A DNA stretch of 64,000 bases from Actinernus sp. WN-2022 (Eukaryota > Cnidaria > Anthozoa > Actiniaria > Actinernidae): assembly GCA_030867875.1 (NCBI GenBank), contig JAOWCC010001501.1, forward strand, positions 26,595,036 through 26,659,035. The letters are read 5' to 3'. The position numbers and the translations under genes were made by a program. Positions 34,206-45,959 of this stretch are shown one piece after another (positions within the stretch are counted from its first letter, which is position 1; the number at the start of each line of letters is the position of its first letter). Below the pieces are notes generated by a model. It searched no databases and was not told the origin of the DNA. It saw only the letters and a list, made by a program, of their open reading frames with translations.

Positions 34206-37200
34206 ATGGCGGCTGCACCCGCTGCTTTTAATTTTGTGTTTGGAATCAGCGAAACTCCTCTGACTCAGGCGCTAGAGAGACGAAATTACGACGAGGCTCT
34301 AGAATACATTGAAAACCGCTATGGAGAAAGTCTAGATGAAGGGTATTACAGACGAACTCCCTTATTTATTGTTCTTTCTGGCGAAACTCCGGTTGCGATG
34401 GCAAAGCGATGCCTGTTCACTTGAAGATCGCAAGACGTCTCGTTGAAAGAGGTTTGTAGGGCGTTCTCCCTCATGTTCATGTGCTTATATCTGGATTAGC
34501 AGGTGTAGATGTCCATCTTTCTTGATTTTTATGATGGGTTTCTTGGTGTTTAACAGCTGACGTAAAACAAAGAACACTATTGGCTTCTAGACTAAAGCAA
34601 ACATTTAACAATACCCTGAAATAACAAAAAAAACCTAACCCCAGAAAACGATGAAACACCAAGAAGCACCCTTCTTTTTACTTTAAAACTTAAGTGTATA
34701 TAAAAGAAAAGCTTAACTTAAGTTTAATTAAGTTATAAAGTTATATATATAATAGACCACCTCAAGGTTTTTTTTACTTTTCTTATTATGCTTTGGACTG
34801 AAAAACAAATTCCAGTAGGACTAGTAGAAAGAGCACATTAAAGTTAGTAAGAATGACAACCTGAACATTGGGGGTTTAATGTCTCTATCAATTCCAAGCC
34901 CGCTGATCTTCACTGATCTTCATCGATCAACATGGCGGCGATAAAGTTATCCAGCGTGACTCTGTCAAAATGTTTAACTGTAGCTGGAAATATTGTTGAC
35001 TACTAGCTTTGGCTGGGCATTTCCAGAGAGGAAAGAAACAAGATATACTTGCCCCGGGGTGGGGCATTTGCATAGCTTAGCTGCATGGCCCCACGGTGGG
35101 GCATTTGCAACATTCTGATTCCAAAATATGGGGGGGGTGGGGGGGGGAGGCATGGGCAGGCTTGGAATTGATAGAGACATTCCTTTAATTAGCAGGAGTC
35201 CATTGGTAATTAATGGGCTCCTGTAATTAGCCATTTTGGAGTTGAGGAAGGGACTGGGACCAAGGGTCAAAAATAGATCTGATTATAAAGATTTACCGAG
35301 CTTGAGAATGTTTGGATAAATACAAACTGACCAGCAAGCTATCAAAAATCACAAAAATAAGAGAATGTTTGGTTTTGGGGGATGCTGTCCCTGAAAGCCA
35401 TACATTCTCTCTTAATTTTTACGATTTTTGTAAGCTTGCTGCAGTTTAGCCTGAATTTCAAGCCATCTCCTCTGGTTCGTTCCTCCCGAGAGAGACGTCT
35501 GAATCCCAATATAATAGCCGATAATGCCGTCCAGTGACGTCACTACCAGAAAACCTGTTAGTGATCTTTGATTGGTTCATATTCTATAATTTTGCATTAA
35601 TTATCAGCCGAGAGACGGCAGGATTCACTTTGGACTCGTGATTGTTGATCGTTGAGTTTCAGTGGAGTGATTGTCTTTGGCAAAGACCTTGAATTCGTAA
35701 GGAAAACATCTGGAAATGGATTGAAAGTGTCCTGCACAATAACCGGCCGACTAACCCTGTAAACATGTACATTTTATCGCATTGTGTCCACAGGGTTGTT
35801 GATAATCGATTATTTGTTCACACTTGCAGTGGTAAAGAATGTCGCTACTCTCTTCAAGGAACTGTTCTTTCCCGTAAAAGAGTCTTCGTATTCTTCGAAA
35901 TTCTTCGAATTCTCATTATGCTTTCATGTTTTTCTACTTTTCTGTTGCATCATTTACATATATAGGTAAATATCTCGTAGCTGTGTCGATTGGAATGGCA
36001 GATCGCGAGACATGTACAGTACAAAGATCAACGGAAAGACAAAGATCAACTGTACTTTGCCTCCAAATATCTGTTAATGCTTCGAAAAGGTTTTCACAAC
36101 ATAAGAGGCACTTGAGAGCAAAGTATTAATTGCCTGAAGTCAGTGTGGTCATTCTTTGAACATATGAAACAGAGCTGTAGCAATAAGGCGATGAATCACT
36201 CCTGAAGTCTAGAACCATTTTATAAGAATATATTTATATATATTTATATATATATATAGACTAGGTAAGGCTATAATTTTTGCCGGCATAATCTCAAATA
36301 ATTTCTCAAGGCAAGCAATGGCTTTGTTTTTGTGTCCCACGAACTCTTACTACCACCGTGACAGTTTTATTTGCATAAATGAAATTGTTAATCCGCCTTG
36401 ATGTCACTGGACGGCATTATCAGCTATTGGATTCAGAGGTCTCTCTCGGGAGGAATGAACCAGAGGAGATGGCTGAAATTCAGGCTAGCTGCAGTTCAGT
36501 TCATGCAAGTTTGCATGCCTGGTAAATTGCAAAAGATCTCTTCACCAGCCAAACTAATAACATAACTATGACTCAGGAAAGAACACCTCAAAATTATTAT
36601 TAAGTTTCAGAGGAATTAGTTGTTTGCCCACAGAGTTTACATGTATAAGGGTATATTAGGGTAGTAGTGGCAAAGTTTGAATTATGTTCATGTATGGGAG
36701 TTCAACATACATTACCGTAATTTGACTGTATTAACAAGGGGTCGTTAACAAATCGAAACAACTTGTTTTAACGTCATTTGGGTGATAAGCTCAGACTCCC
36801 TCCCCCCTTAATGTCCACTTCCCATAAAATTGTACAATAAAGTTATTCCTGATAATATTTTCTTAACGTCCATGCCAAATCACCCCCAATTTTTGTTGTT
36901 GTTGATGACCCCCTTACCAAATGTAAATTATTATGTAAATTATTAATGTGTATATTAGTCCCCCCTCATGGATACTGCCCCTCTAAAAGAAGATATTGTA
37001 ACTTGATAGAAATGAATCTGCCCTCCAACCAAAAACTATGGTCTCTGAGGCTTATACAACAACTTGAGAATCCTAACTTAATCTTCCCCTGGTGTTTCAT
37101 CAGGCCATGTAAATAGTTTAACATGTAAAACATATTCTATTTCTTATTATAAGTCAATCCATAGCTTATATAAGTAGCCTGGCCTTTAAATGGCATGGAG

Positions 37201-40200
37201 AGAGAAACGGAAACTAAAATCTTAGTTGGCAAGCTTGAATGGGTTGCATCAATGATTCTCTCCCCACCCTCCCCATGTCAGCCTGCTAGCTAGGTTTAAT
37301 TACATCTTCTATACAGCTGATGAAAAATCATTGAATAACAGTTGTTATCAAGTCAATAATAGTTAATCAATTGGTTACAGATAATTGATGACCGATCAGT
37401 CAAAACTCACAGAAATGTGCCATCGATTGTAATTAATATTATAAAAGCCCCTGAAGCATTTTAATTTATGTATTTATTTAATATTTTATTTACATGTTAT
37501 ATATACCGGGTATAATATATATTATGTGTTATTTTCATCTATCATTCTGTTAAAAATTTTTTTTAACATGGGAATATTTTTGAACTAGGAAATTTTGTGT
37601 ACAGAGTACTCTCCCCCTCTGTTTTCTTACCTTGCCCCCTCCCTCTCCCCCTCATCACTCTGCAACAGAATTGATCGATGTGAAGCAGGTCATACCATAC
37701 TTGTTTCCCCACAATCTAGTCCGAATTTGCATATAAAAAGGTCCAATAAAACCATATATTAATAGCTTGCAATTTCACTAAAACTGCACAGAAATTGATG
37801 ACACAAACCCAGTCCCCCCATTGAATTTAAAATAATGTCAAGTGAAAAAATACATTATGGCAGATGGTTAGTTCCATTTCGGGGGCCTCCACCTCCTCGT
37901 CTGGTGTGCACAGTGACTCCAAATAAGGTAAAAACAAAACACTTAGTAAATCCAAAAAGAATTCCTAGTTTCAAAACATTTATCCTCATTAAAAATAATT
38001 AGTACCTCGTTAAAAAAACTTTCCTATAGTTATTAAAGTTAAAAAAAAGTTCCCCAGCTAATTCAATAAAATTAACTGACTAGAGATAAAAATATGAACT
38101 ACAACTTACATACACTATGTATATGTACACATGTATGTCAATATATATCACGTATTGGACTTTGTACTTTGTTGTACATGTACTGTGTATACATGTACTG
38201 TATGATGGAGTTTCATTTGTTTTTATCAATAGGTGCAGATCCTAATCTCAGAATATCAGAGGTACAATGTACATTACTGTATAATGGAAACTGTTAATGC
38301 ACTGTGTTTGCTGCCTGGTAGATCAAAGGAGCCATCTCAGCCTCCATTTTTATGACCCAAAATTCAGTTTCATTGTTTGAACTCCTACATGTAGCTATAG
38401 CTTCATTGAGAATGATTTAATATCATGGTAATCAACATATCCTGGATACCTTAATTAATTATTTTGTTTAATTCAGAACTGGAATACAGGAATTAAGGAA
38501 ACTAATAGCTTGTGTGGTGCTCAAAGGAGACTGGTTGAGATGGCTCCTTTAAATAAAAATAAAAATACATCTTTTCAGAATTCGTAGACAGTGTACTACC
38601 AGTCCTGTGGTTATAGTCATCTCTTTGATTCATTTGATGGATATGTTGTGTTGCAAAAAGTACAATGTAGTACTATTAAATAATAATGCTTAGAACTTTG
38701 TAAACCTAACCCCTACTTAATATATAATAGTCAGTAGTGCAAAAATGGGGCTTTCATTTATTAGAGCAGGAGGCCGGGTTATGTTGTTTTGATAAGCTTG
38801 GGGGGGGGGGGGGGGGATTTGAAATTCTCAGAAGGCTTATGGGGGAGGGGTTATTTAGTAAGTTACTAATGTTGAAGACTTATACTTTTATATATGCAAG
38901 TGTGTCACTTTGCACATGTTTAAAATAATAGCATGAATTAAAGCTTAATTGCTCAATTGCAGCTCATTAAGAGGCGTGCTGGGGTAGATTGATGGTGGTA
39001 GTAATGGAAAGAAGGGAGGGTTTGCAAAATCTTAGGTGAAGGCAAGCGGGGGTTGTGAAATGTTTTTATAATTAGTATCATGGAGGGGGGTTTGATAATA
39101 TTTTGATCATGCATGCACACACCTAGCAATTTTGCTGACCCCCCCCCCCCCCCCCCCCCTTTGCTCTAATAAATGAAAGCCCCCTAACTGTACATATGAG
39201 TGTGTAAGTTACAGCAATGACTTAATACAGCACAGTTACCATACAGCATGCCATGACATTGAAATGGCTTCGTTCATTGTGTTTGTCTTTCTGATCCAAT
39301 GAAATTACAACATTACGGTATGGCACGATTACAGTATGGTTATGGTAAGGCTGTAATACAGACAATATGCCATATTTTTTGTCCCCACTCATAAAATAAT
39401 TATATCAAATCCATCACTCTAATGGTACATAATGGTTACACACTGTACTTGGTGCAGTGTTTTCATTAGAAGCCTGAGTAACCTGTCTGTGTGTAACAAT
39501 TACTGACCTTGTTTTAAAAGTCCTCATTGTATTAGAGCCAGCTAGTATGTTAATGTTTGCTGCGATTCTTTCTTTCCTTGTGCTGCTTTATTTCAGTGGC
39601 TTTAACCGCCTTGCTCAAAAAACTACTGAGAACAGTGTTGGTGCAACAGGCAACTGCTTGAGAACAAGACTCTAAGGTCAATGCTCATAGAAATTAAAAA
39701 AAATATGTGACAACATGTCAAATACACTGTCAATTTTTGTACTCAAGCATTCATGAGAACTTAGAGCATCATAATTTTGAAAGTGACCTTTTCGCTATTT
39801 GTTCATTTCACATGCCATTTAGAGTATAAATGAAGGGTTGTGTGCAAAAAGGGCGTACACGTAAGTGACTCTTGATCACATTCTAAATTCTCCATAGAAA
39901 ACAAAGAAATTGAAGGAGAATTTAGATTGCTGATCAGGAGTCACTTACACCCTGTTTTGCACACAGCCCTTCAAATACATACTTAAGCTTACACCTTGGG
40001 CTTGTATACCTTTATTCCTAATATGTAATTATTAAGTGCTTTAATTTGTGATTCTTCAGAGTCATGGTGCTGAGTACGTTGGGCCTGGGAGGTCTCCTCT
40101 GGAGTGTATTATTGACTTCTACAACTACCTCACAAACCGAAACCAGCCAATCAATAAAGATTGCCTGGTCCTAAGGAACCAAGCAGTCTCCATAAATGGT

Positions 40201-43200
40201 CATGGATGCACCAGTGTACAGGATGTTATTGAGGATTTGGTTGACATGGTATGGGTGCTACTAGGCCGTGGTGCAGAAGTAAATGTGCGTGATGCAGAGA
40301 ACAAGACTCCACTCCATAACACTGTCCTTAAGGTCTTGTGACCCTCGTATGGCACAGGTGCTATGTGACAATGGTGCTAATGTCAATGCTGCTGACCGCT
40401 TTGGTAATACTCCTTTGATGGCTCTTTGTAGTCCAATGCCTTGGCGGGATTTTGATGAGTGTGGACCATGTGTGGGTGGATGTGATATAACAGAATGCCT
40501 GCATTATCTACTGAGATTTGACAATATCAAGGTACAATGCCACACAACCTACTCACACACGTTGGCCAACCGTTGCCCATTAGTAGGCCGACAGTTTGTT
40601 TTTTAATGGCCATTAGTAGGCCGACAGTTGGTTATTTTTATTATTTAATGGTCATTTAGTAGGCCGACAGTTGGTTATTTAATGGCCATTAGTAGGCCAA
40701 CAGTTGGTTATTTTATTTAATGGTCATTATATAGTAGGCCGACAGTTGGTTGACAGTTTAACCCTTTCAGCCCCATGCAAACACATCATTTGTTGTGTTT
40801 TACTGGTTACTTGCTTTGAGGATTTCAGTCTGGCTAAGTTGAAGGAGCAAGGCCCTGAGATTGACACAGTACAACATAATTATGTATAGACAAATGATCC
40901 TACTGAACTGCATTTAGGCATATTAAAATTGAATCATTTCATCTAAATCCTCCTTTCAATTCTTTGCAGAAGTTAACTACAGTTTGCATTATTTCATTTC
41001 AGAAAAAAGACTAAAATCACACTGACAGAAAAAAATAGTTCTCCTCAGATTCTAAATTTTCTTACATCAAATATAGGCTTTCAAGTTTCCACTAACCTCA
41101 CTTTCTGTCCCTGAACACTGAAACTTGCCCAGTACCAAGCCACCATTCCATAAGCACTTCAGAGCAAGCTAAATTCAACTACTCTGACCGCAAAGCATGC
41201 CGGGAAATCCAATCCACCGGCGGCATAGCACTCCCCCATCTTCATTCTTCAAAATATATACTAAGTCTAAAGCCATTTTGACCTCTTTAATACCTTCATA
41301 TTGGAATCAATGGCAAGTAAATATTGTCCAATATTCCAAAAAAGCTATGATATGTGGCTCCAGACCCCCATTTATAAAGCCACGCTAAAGTGACAGAAGA
41401 CGTCCTGGCCCATTCACGAGTGGGAAATGAGGCTCTTTCTCTGTCACAATAAACTCAGTGGCACAAACTCGGTTCTTTGAGGAAGTTCTCATCAGACTTA
41501 TTGATGTCCTCCAGCACTCTATAAATGGTGAAAAAGGCTTTAAAAAGCCTGAAATTCTCTGTATTCCTCCAAACAAACTTCCCGCCAGCTCCGTCAAGTA
41601 ATCCACAACTGCTTTCAAAATGGCTGTCTAAAAACTTTGAGCCCCCAGTATTATAGGTCAGTTGAAAATTCCATGGTAACAATGACTACAGTTTACTTAG
41701 GGGGGGAGGGTTCTGTTTGGTCTAGAAATAGCTAAAAATCACTTCCAAAGACTCAGGGCTGAAAGGGTTTAATGGTCAATTTAGTAGGCAGACAGTTGCT
41801 TACTTAATGGCCATTATTAAGTAGGTCGACAGTAGGTTATTTTATTTAATGGTCATTAGTAGGCCGACAGTTGGTTATTTAATGGTCAATTTAGTAGGCC
41901 GACATTTGGTTATTTAATGGTCATTAGTAGGCCGACAGTTGGTTATTTAATGGTCATTAGTAGGCCGACAGTTGGTTATTTAATGGCCATTAGTAGGCCA
42001 ACAGTTGGTTATTTAATGGCCATTAGTACATGTAGGCTGACAGTAATGGTTATTTAATGGTCATTAGTAGGCCGACAGTTGGTTATTTAATGGCCATTAG
42101 TACATGTAGGCTGACAGTAATGGTTATTTAATGGTCATTAGTAGGCTGACAGTTTGTTATTTAATGGTCATTAGTACGCTGACAGTTGGTTATTTAATGG
42201 CCATTAGTAGGCCAACAGTTGGTTATTTAATGGCAGGCTTCAAGCATCCTATATTTCCTATATTTTAAAATTTACCTATATCTCCCTAGTATGTAGTTTG
42301 AAATGCCCTATAATCCCTACATTTTAAATTAGATTTCTAAAACTTATTCCTGCCTTCAGCACTCAAACTTTACCCCCCCCCCCCAATGAAAATAAGTTGT
42401 GTATAGCCCCTGTAGGTGCCCTTTTGTTATGTTGTATGAGGAAAATGGTGCTAAACAATAATAATCATTGTTGTTTTACATCTGTTGCGATTGCCTAAAA
42501 ATCCTATATTGTCCCATGTGCCCTCTATTGGCCCTATATTTCTTTCAAAAGTTTCCTATATTTTGCAACAGGGCACTTGAAGCCATGTAATGGCCATTAG
42601 TAGGCCGACAGTTGTCATTTAATGGCCATTGGTACATGTGTAGGCCGACAGTTCCTCATCCTTGATGGTCCCTGTGTTAAGCAGCGATGTCAACTTGATG
42701 CTGCTATATTTCTCATTAATATCTAACGGCCAACTAACATGCAGGTTTTTCAGATTAACCACTGTGGAGTCCATGGAAGAACTGCATTGTTCTATGCCAT
42801 GCAGTCAGGCAATGTTGCAGTGGCATTGATTCTACTGGAGCGAGGAGCTAACCCTAACTTAAGGGGTATGGGACCAGATGGAAGGTACTTTGGGACTTGG
42901 CATTAATATGGTTTAATTGTCTTCAATCCATTGCCTAGTAATAAACAAATTTGGGTCAAATTAGTGAAATCCCAAGTGCTAACCCAACCCTTCCCCCTTC
43001 AGTCCATGTTTGGCTAGCCCTCAGGTTTGCACTTAATATATACTGCTGAACCATGAAGTCAAGGGCTCCTTGCAAGCTTTTCCTGGCCATGACGTATGTG
43101 ACAGTTTCTCTTTTAGGGTTTTGAATAAAAACTGCTCTAATTAAGTTTGTTATGGTAGCTACTGGAAGAGAGCCAGAGGACATCCTGAAGTCTGAAAACT

Positions 43201-44056
43201 ACTGGCACTGTTTTGGCTCTATCACTGTTCTATCTTTCATTCTGTTTGTCTGTTTATTTGGCCACCTTTTCTGATAAGGAACCAAAGATCAGTAGCATTT
43301 AATTCCTAAGGAAACGTTGACAAACCCAATAAAATTATTACAGTCAAATGGGGAGGGGAACGGCCTGAACTTTACATGTAAGTAAATATTTCATTGAACA
43401 TCAGGAATTATTTTACAATTTTACATAAAATGAACAGGGAAGGGGAAGAGGAAGGGGTTGTCATGCTTAACATCCAAATCAGTTTAAGAAATGCTTTTTT
43501 GGGAGATGTCGATGTCCCCCAACTCATACTTATCCATTATTTGTACTTTTTCAGGTACATTTCCCCACTACTCGCTGCCCTGGTACCCTGGACATCTCAA
43601 GGTCGTAAAGACAGGGCTAGCATCCTGGCTGTAGTAGCTCCTCTAGTAGATGCAGCCTACTTCTCGACTCCTGAAATCCTCAAAGAAATACTAGAGTACG
43701 CCTTGGCTGATCAAGCGAGTGACCCATTACTTCCCAAGCTTCTCTACAAAGGTGTCAAACTAGTAGAGCTGCTGTTTGGCCAGAGTACATGTCATTTAAC
43801 ACAGCTTGCTTCAAGGACGTTTATCAAGGACACCTTTGCGAGTGACAATTTTGCCTGCATGACATCGTATGACATCATTAAGCTATGCCGCTCACAGGGG
43901 TTACCCTCAGAACTTGTTACCCATTTGCAGATTGTTCTTCTGCGTGAGAAGATTCTTTCTGTACTGGGGGAGACTGACTGGGACGTGTGGGATCTGGAGG
44001 AATTCGCGCTGGATGATAGTGATGATTACGATGAGTCCGATGACGAATTCTGGTAG
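34206..44056 (+). CDS. Ankyrin-repeat protein with acidic tail (five exons, two frame breaks)
   Basis: Exons 34206-34451, 38233-38261, 40060-40531, 42754-42884 and 43555-44056 (stop TAG), about 459 residues. Ankyrin signatures: RRTPLFIVLSGE, ERGADPNLRISE (across exons 1/2), LLGRGAEVNVRDAENKTPLH, DNGANVNAADRFGNTPLM, and GRTALFYAMQSG followed by LLERGANPNL. The last exon is a non-ankyrin helical region of about 165 residues ending in an acidic stretch (DDSDDYDESDDEFW). Exon 1 needs one base added near 34385-34405, where the frame changes from ETPVAMAK to MPVHLKIARRLVERG. Exon 3 has one base too many near 40330, where TPLHNTVLK runs into a TGA and the repeat continues one frame over. Splice sites and phases agree everywhere else. 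So this is either a live gene with two assembly errors or a recent pseudogene. I do not recognise an orthologue; the function is unknown and protein binding is likely from the fold. Confidence 0.82.
34878..35181. mobile_element. 304-bp TIR element related to 30650-31570
   Basis: AATGTCTCTATCAATTCCAAGCC is inverted as GGCTTGGAATTGATAGAGACATT. Contains GGGGCATTTGCA repeats and a G-run. In ankyrin-gene intron 1. Confidence 0.8.
35445..36498. mobile_element. 1.05-kb TIR element in ankyrin-gene intron 1
   Basis: The arms (about 35451-35550 and 36398-36490) are inverted copies: GCCATCTCCTCTGGTTCGTT + CCTCCCGAGAGAGAC...GCCGTCCAGTGACGTCA. Interior ORFs (35765-35969) are short, without recognised domains, and are not claimed as genes. 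Confidence 0.8.
36500..38232. other. Ankyrin-gene intron 1, 3' part
   Basis: Very AT-rich. The only recognised piece is a copy of the 11810-11865 dispersed repeat at about 37045-37105. No exon seen. Confidence 0.4.
38799..39160. mobile_element. Element bounded by poly-G and poly-C inverted tracts
   Basis: GGGGCTTTCATTTATTAGAGCA (38747) followed by poly-G (38799-38816) is the inverse of poly-C (39139-39160) followed by TTTGCTCTAATAAATGAAAGCCCC (39161-39184). The TIR element therefore spans about 38747-39184. In ankyrin-gene intron 2. Confidence 0.75.
39221..39395. repeat. Dispersed repeat shared with 25716-25865
   Basis: CAGCACAGTTACCATACAGC, ATTGAAATGGCTTCGTTCAT and GATCCAATGAAATTACAACA match the segment inserted in MITE A copy 2. 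Confidence 0.65.
39829..39974. mobile_element. Hairpin MITE family C, copy 1
   Basis: GAAGGGTTGTGTGCAAAAAGGGCG...AAGTGACTCTTGATCACATTCTAAATTCTCC is inverted to the right, ending GCACACAGCCCTTC. Ends 85 bp before the ankyrin exon at 40060. Copy 2 at 52993-53110. Confidence 0.8.
40762..41767. mobile_element. 1-kb TIR element inserted in the minisatellite
   Basis: Ends CCCTTTCAGCCC and GGGCTGAAAGGG, with TTTAA on both sides (40757-40761 and 41768-41772). This fits a TTAA-targeting element such as piggyBac-like. Interior reverse ORFs (41385-41682) are under 80 codons and unrecognised. Confidence 0.82.
42236..42584. mobile_element. Short TIR element inserted in the minisatellite
   Basis: GGCTTCAAG at the left, CTTGAAGCC at the right. 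CCTATATTT motifs recur near both ends. Minisatellite units resume on both sides (ATGG at each edge). Confidence 0.6.
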
Positions 44057-44172
44057 CATATTTCTCCATCTGCATGTACACATTACCAGCCACAAGGTGG
44101 TTAACTTTCTGTAACGCTGTAACGTTCAGAAGAGGTTATGGGATTTTGTTTTTCGAGAGGTTATTATTATGG

Positions 44173-44315
44173 TGCGAGTTGAGTTTGTTGGTATCTCGTC
44201 CTTGCTCCGAGGGTTTTTCTTTGGGTTCTCCAGTTTCTCCCCCTCCAGAAAAACCAACACGATAAATTCCAATTCGATCCCGACTTTGATCATCCCTTAT
44301 GGTTGTTTCATGAGC
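44173..44315 (+). mobile_element. SINE fragment
   Basis: GAGTTGAGTTTGTTGGTATC...GGGTTTTTCT...AATTCCAATTCGATC...TATGGTTGTTTCATGAG: the body and tail of the SINE at 44566-44830 without the tRNA-like head. Lies 117 bp past the ankyrin stop. Confidence 0.75.
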
Positions 44316-44565
44316 CAAAATGCGATTGACACAGCCGTATTAGGTGGTTAGCCAACTAATAAGTTGTTTATTATTAATATAAATCCTGGGGAAAAAAAAC
44401 TATGCGAGGCAACCGGAAAGCCATTTTAGTTTTACTGCCCCAATACGGTCTCATATTTCTTCTATTCTTGTGCGTATTTCGTATGTCTTCGCAGATTTAC
44501 ATAAATAATGGGACACTTGCAGCGATGTACGACACAACGACTGATCTAGTAGGGAGGTGATTGGT

Positions 44566-44830
44566 GAGCCGAGGTGGTGCAGTAGTTAAGCGCTTCGCCT
44601 CTCACTCTGTGGCCCAGGTTCGATTCCCGGATGCGCGGCGCCGATACGCATACTGTATGTGAGTCGAGTTGGTATCTTGCCTCTTGCTTCCAAGGTTTTT
44701 CTCCGGGTCCTCCGGTTTTCCTCCCTCCGCAAAAACCAACACGCTAAATTCCAATTCGATCTGTGGTTTAGCCGGGTCCTGGCTTTTATCAGCCACTATG
44801 GTTGTTTTAGGTCCCGTTAGAAATTCAGAG
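44566..44830 (+). mobile_element. tRNA-derived SINE, full length
   Basis: The head has a box-A-like GTGGTGCAGTAGTTAAGCGC and a box B GGTTCGATTCC (44613-44623). Then a CT-rich middle and the tail AATTCCAATTCGATCTGTGG...TAGCCGGGTCCTGGC...GGTCCCGTTAGAAATTCAGAG. The reference copy for the fragments listed elsewhere. A short ORF in it is an artefact. Confidence 0.88.
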
Positions 44831-45342
44831 AGTAAGCCAGCTTCTATGAGCTGTTCTAGATCATTTCATTCAAAGGTTTTTGTTCAGGTTACGTTTCAAG
44901 TTGAAAACAAGATTATGCTACTAAACTACGTTGGTAATCTTCTGATTTCATGTTTAAAAGGTGTCTATAAAATGAAAACTGGAAGCTTTAATAGTTAAAT
45001 GATTTTCTCAATGTAAGAAAACGTTCAGTTTTTACTTTTCCAAACCCAAGTATTTAACAATTCATAATTCCGAACCCTGTCAATTAAAAACAGTTCAGAC
45101 CAATCAGAATGTAGTAATGTTCCCCAGGAAAATACGTCCGCTATCTTGTCCCACAAGCTCTTCCACAGGAGATGAAAACACAAGTTTTGATTCAGTTCTT
45201 CGTAAAGATTTAATAAATTCAGCAAAAGGTAGGAACTCGACAAATCATTCGGACTGTTACGAAGACTATCACCGAACTCAGCCTTTTTTGCCATATTGTG
45301 TTTGAATTTTCTTGGGTTAAAATCTACGGCGTGTGGGCGTAG

Positions 45343-45508
45343 CAACAGTAACTAAGGGGAGCGTAGCAACAGTAACTAAGGGGCGACGTAGCAACAGTAA
45401 CTAAGGGGCGACGTAGCAACAGTAACTAAGGGGGCATAGCAACAGTAACTAAGGTGGAACGTAGCAACAGTAACCAAGGGGGGCGTAGCAACAGTAACTA
45501 AGGGAAGG
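45343..45508 (+). repeat. 24-25-bp minisatellite (GTAGCAACAGTAACTAAGGGG)
   Basis: Seven units of GCGTAGCAACAGTAACTAAG + GGG with small length changes. A reverse ORF (45025-45345, 106 codons) abuts it; I do not recognise its product and do not claim it as a gene. Confidence 0.88.
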
Positions 45509-45515
45509 AGCTAAT

Positions 45516-45957
45516 TACAGTCAACTCTCTCCTGCGACCACTTCCCGTAAGCGACCACCTCCCATAAGCGACCTCAAATTCTGTTGTAAAAACCAACGCA
45601 AAAAATATTAATCGACTGCGACTACTTCTTAGTCTCAACACTTGACATTTTCTATTGTTTTTTGGTTCCGATAAGCGACCACCAAAGTAGATTGTACAGT
45701 ATTTTTAGAAAATCATTACTCAAATACCACAAAGTTCAATTTTTAATGGCGCTGACAGATAAGAAACTGAAATAGATTGGGAAAACTTGAGCTAGAACTC
45801 CCGTGCTTAGCTATGTTGTTATGGTGACAGCGCGCTAGAGCTGTGCTAGAAGTCTGATCCGTTTAGCAAGCACTTGAGCTACCTGTGTTGTTTTTTCCCG
45901 TAAGCGACCACTTTGTCCGTGCACCAAGGGTGGTCGCTTAAGAGAGAGTTGGCTGTA
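45516..45957. mobile_element. MITE with TACAGTCAACTCTCTC ends
   Basis: TACAGTCAACTCTCTC + CTGCGACCACTTCCCGTAAG at the left and the complement CTTAAGAGAGAGTTGGCTGTA at the right. AAGCGACCAC recurs five times. 442 bp, non-coding. Confidence 0.82.
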
Positions 45958-45959
45958 TG

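Larger units (their letters stand above)
40560..42660 (+). repeat. 33-bp-class minisatellite (TTTAATGGCCATTAGTAGGCCGACAGT)
   Basis: Units of TTATTTAATGG(C/T)CATTAGTAG + GCCGACAGTTGG, with length variants (for example CATGTAGGCTGACAGTAATG). It lies within the ankyrin-gene intron 40532-42753 and is split by insertions at 40762-41767 and 42236-42584. Confidence 0.9.

Noticed and set aside
35765..36129. Overlapping ORFs of 61-67 codons inside the ankyrin-gene intron
   Set aside because: They lie inside a TIR element, show no transposase motif and overlap one another in different frames.
40333..40430. A 98-bp intron that would remove the exon 3 frame break
   Set aside because: It would delete a clear ankyrin repeat (DNGANVNAADRFGNTPL), and the donor GTCTTG is poor.
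44566..44640. Functional tRNA gene
   Set aside because: Boxes A and B are present, but the cloverleaf does not close and the head is followed by a SINE body found in other copies.
45025..45345. 106-codon reverse ORF
   Set aside because: Protein-like composition, but no recognised family, no splice evidence, and it abuts a minisatellite; not enough to call a gene.
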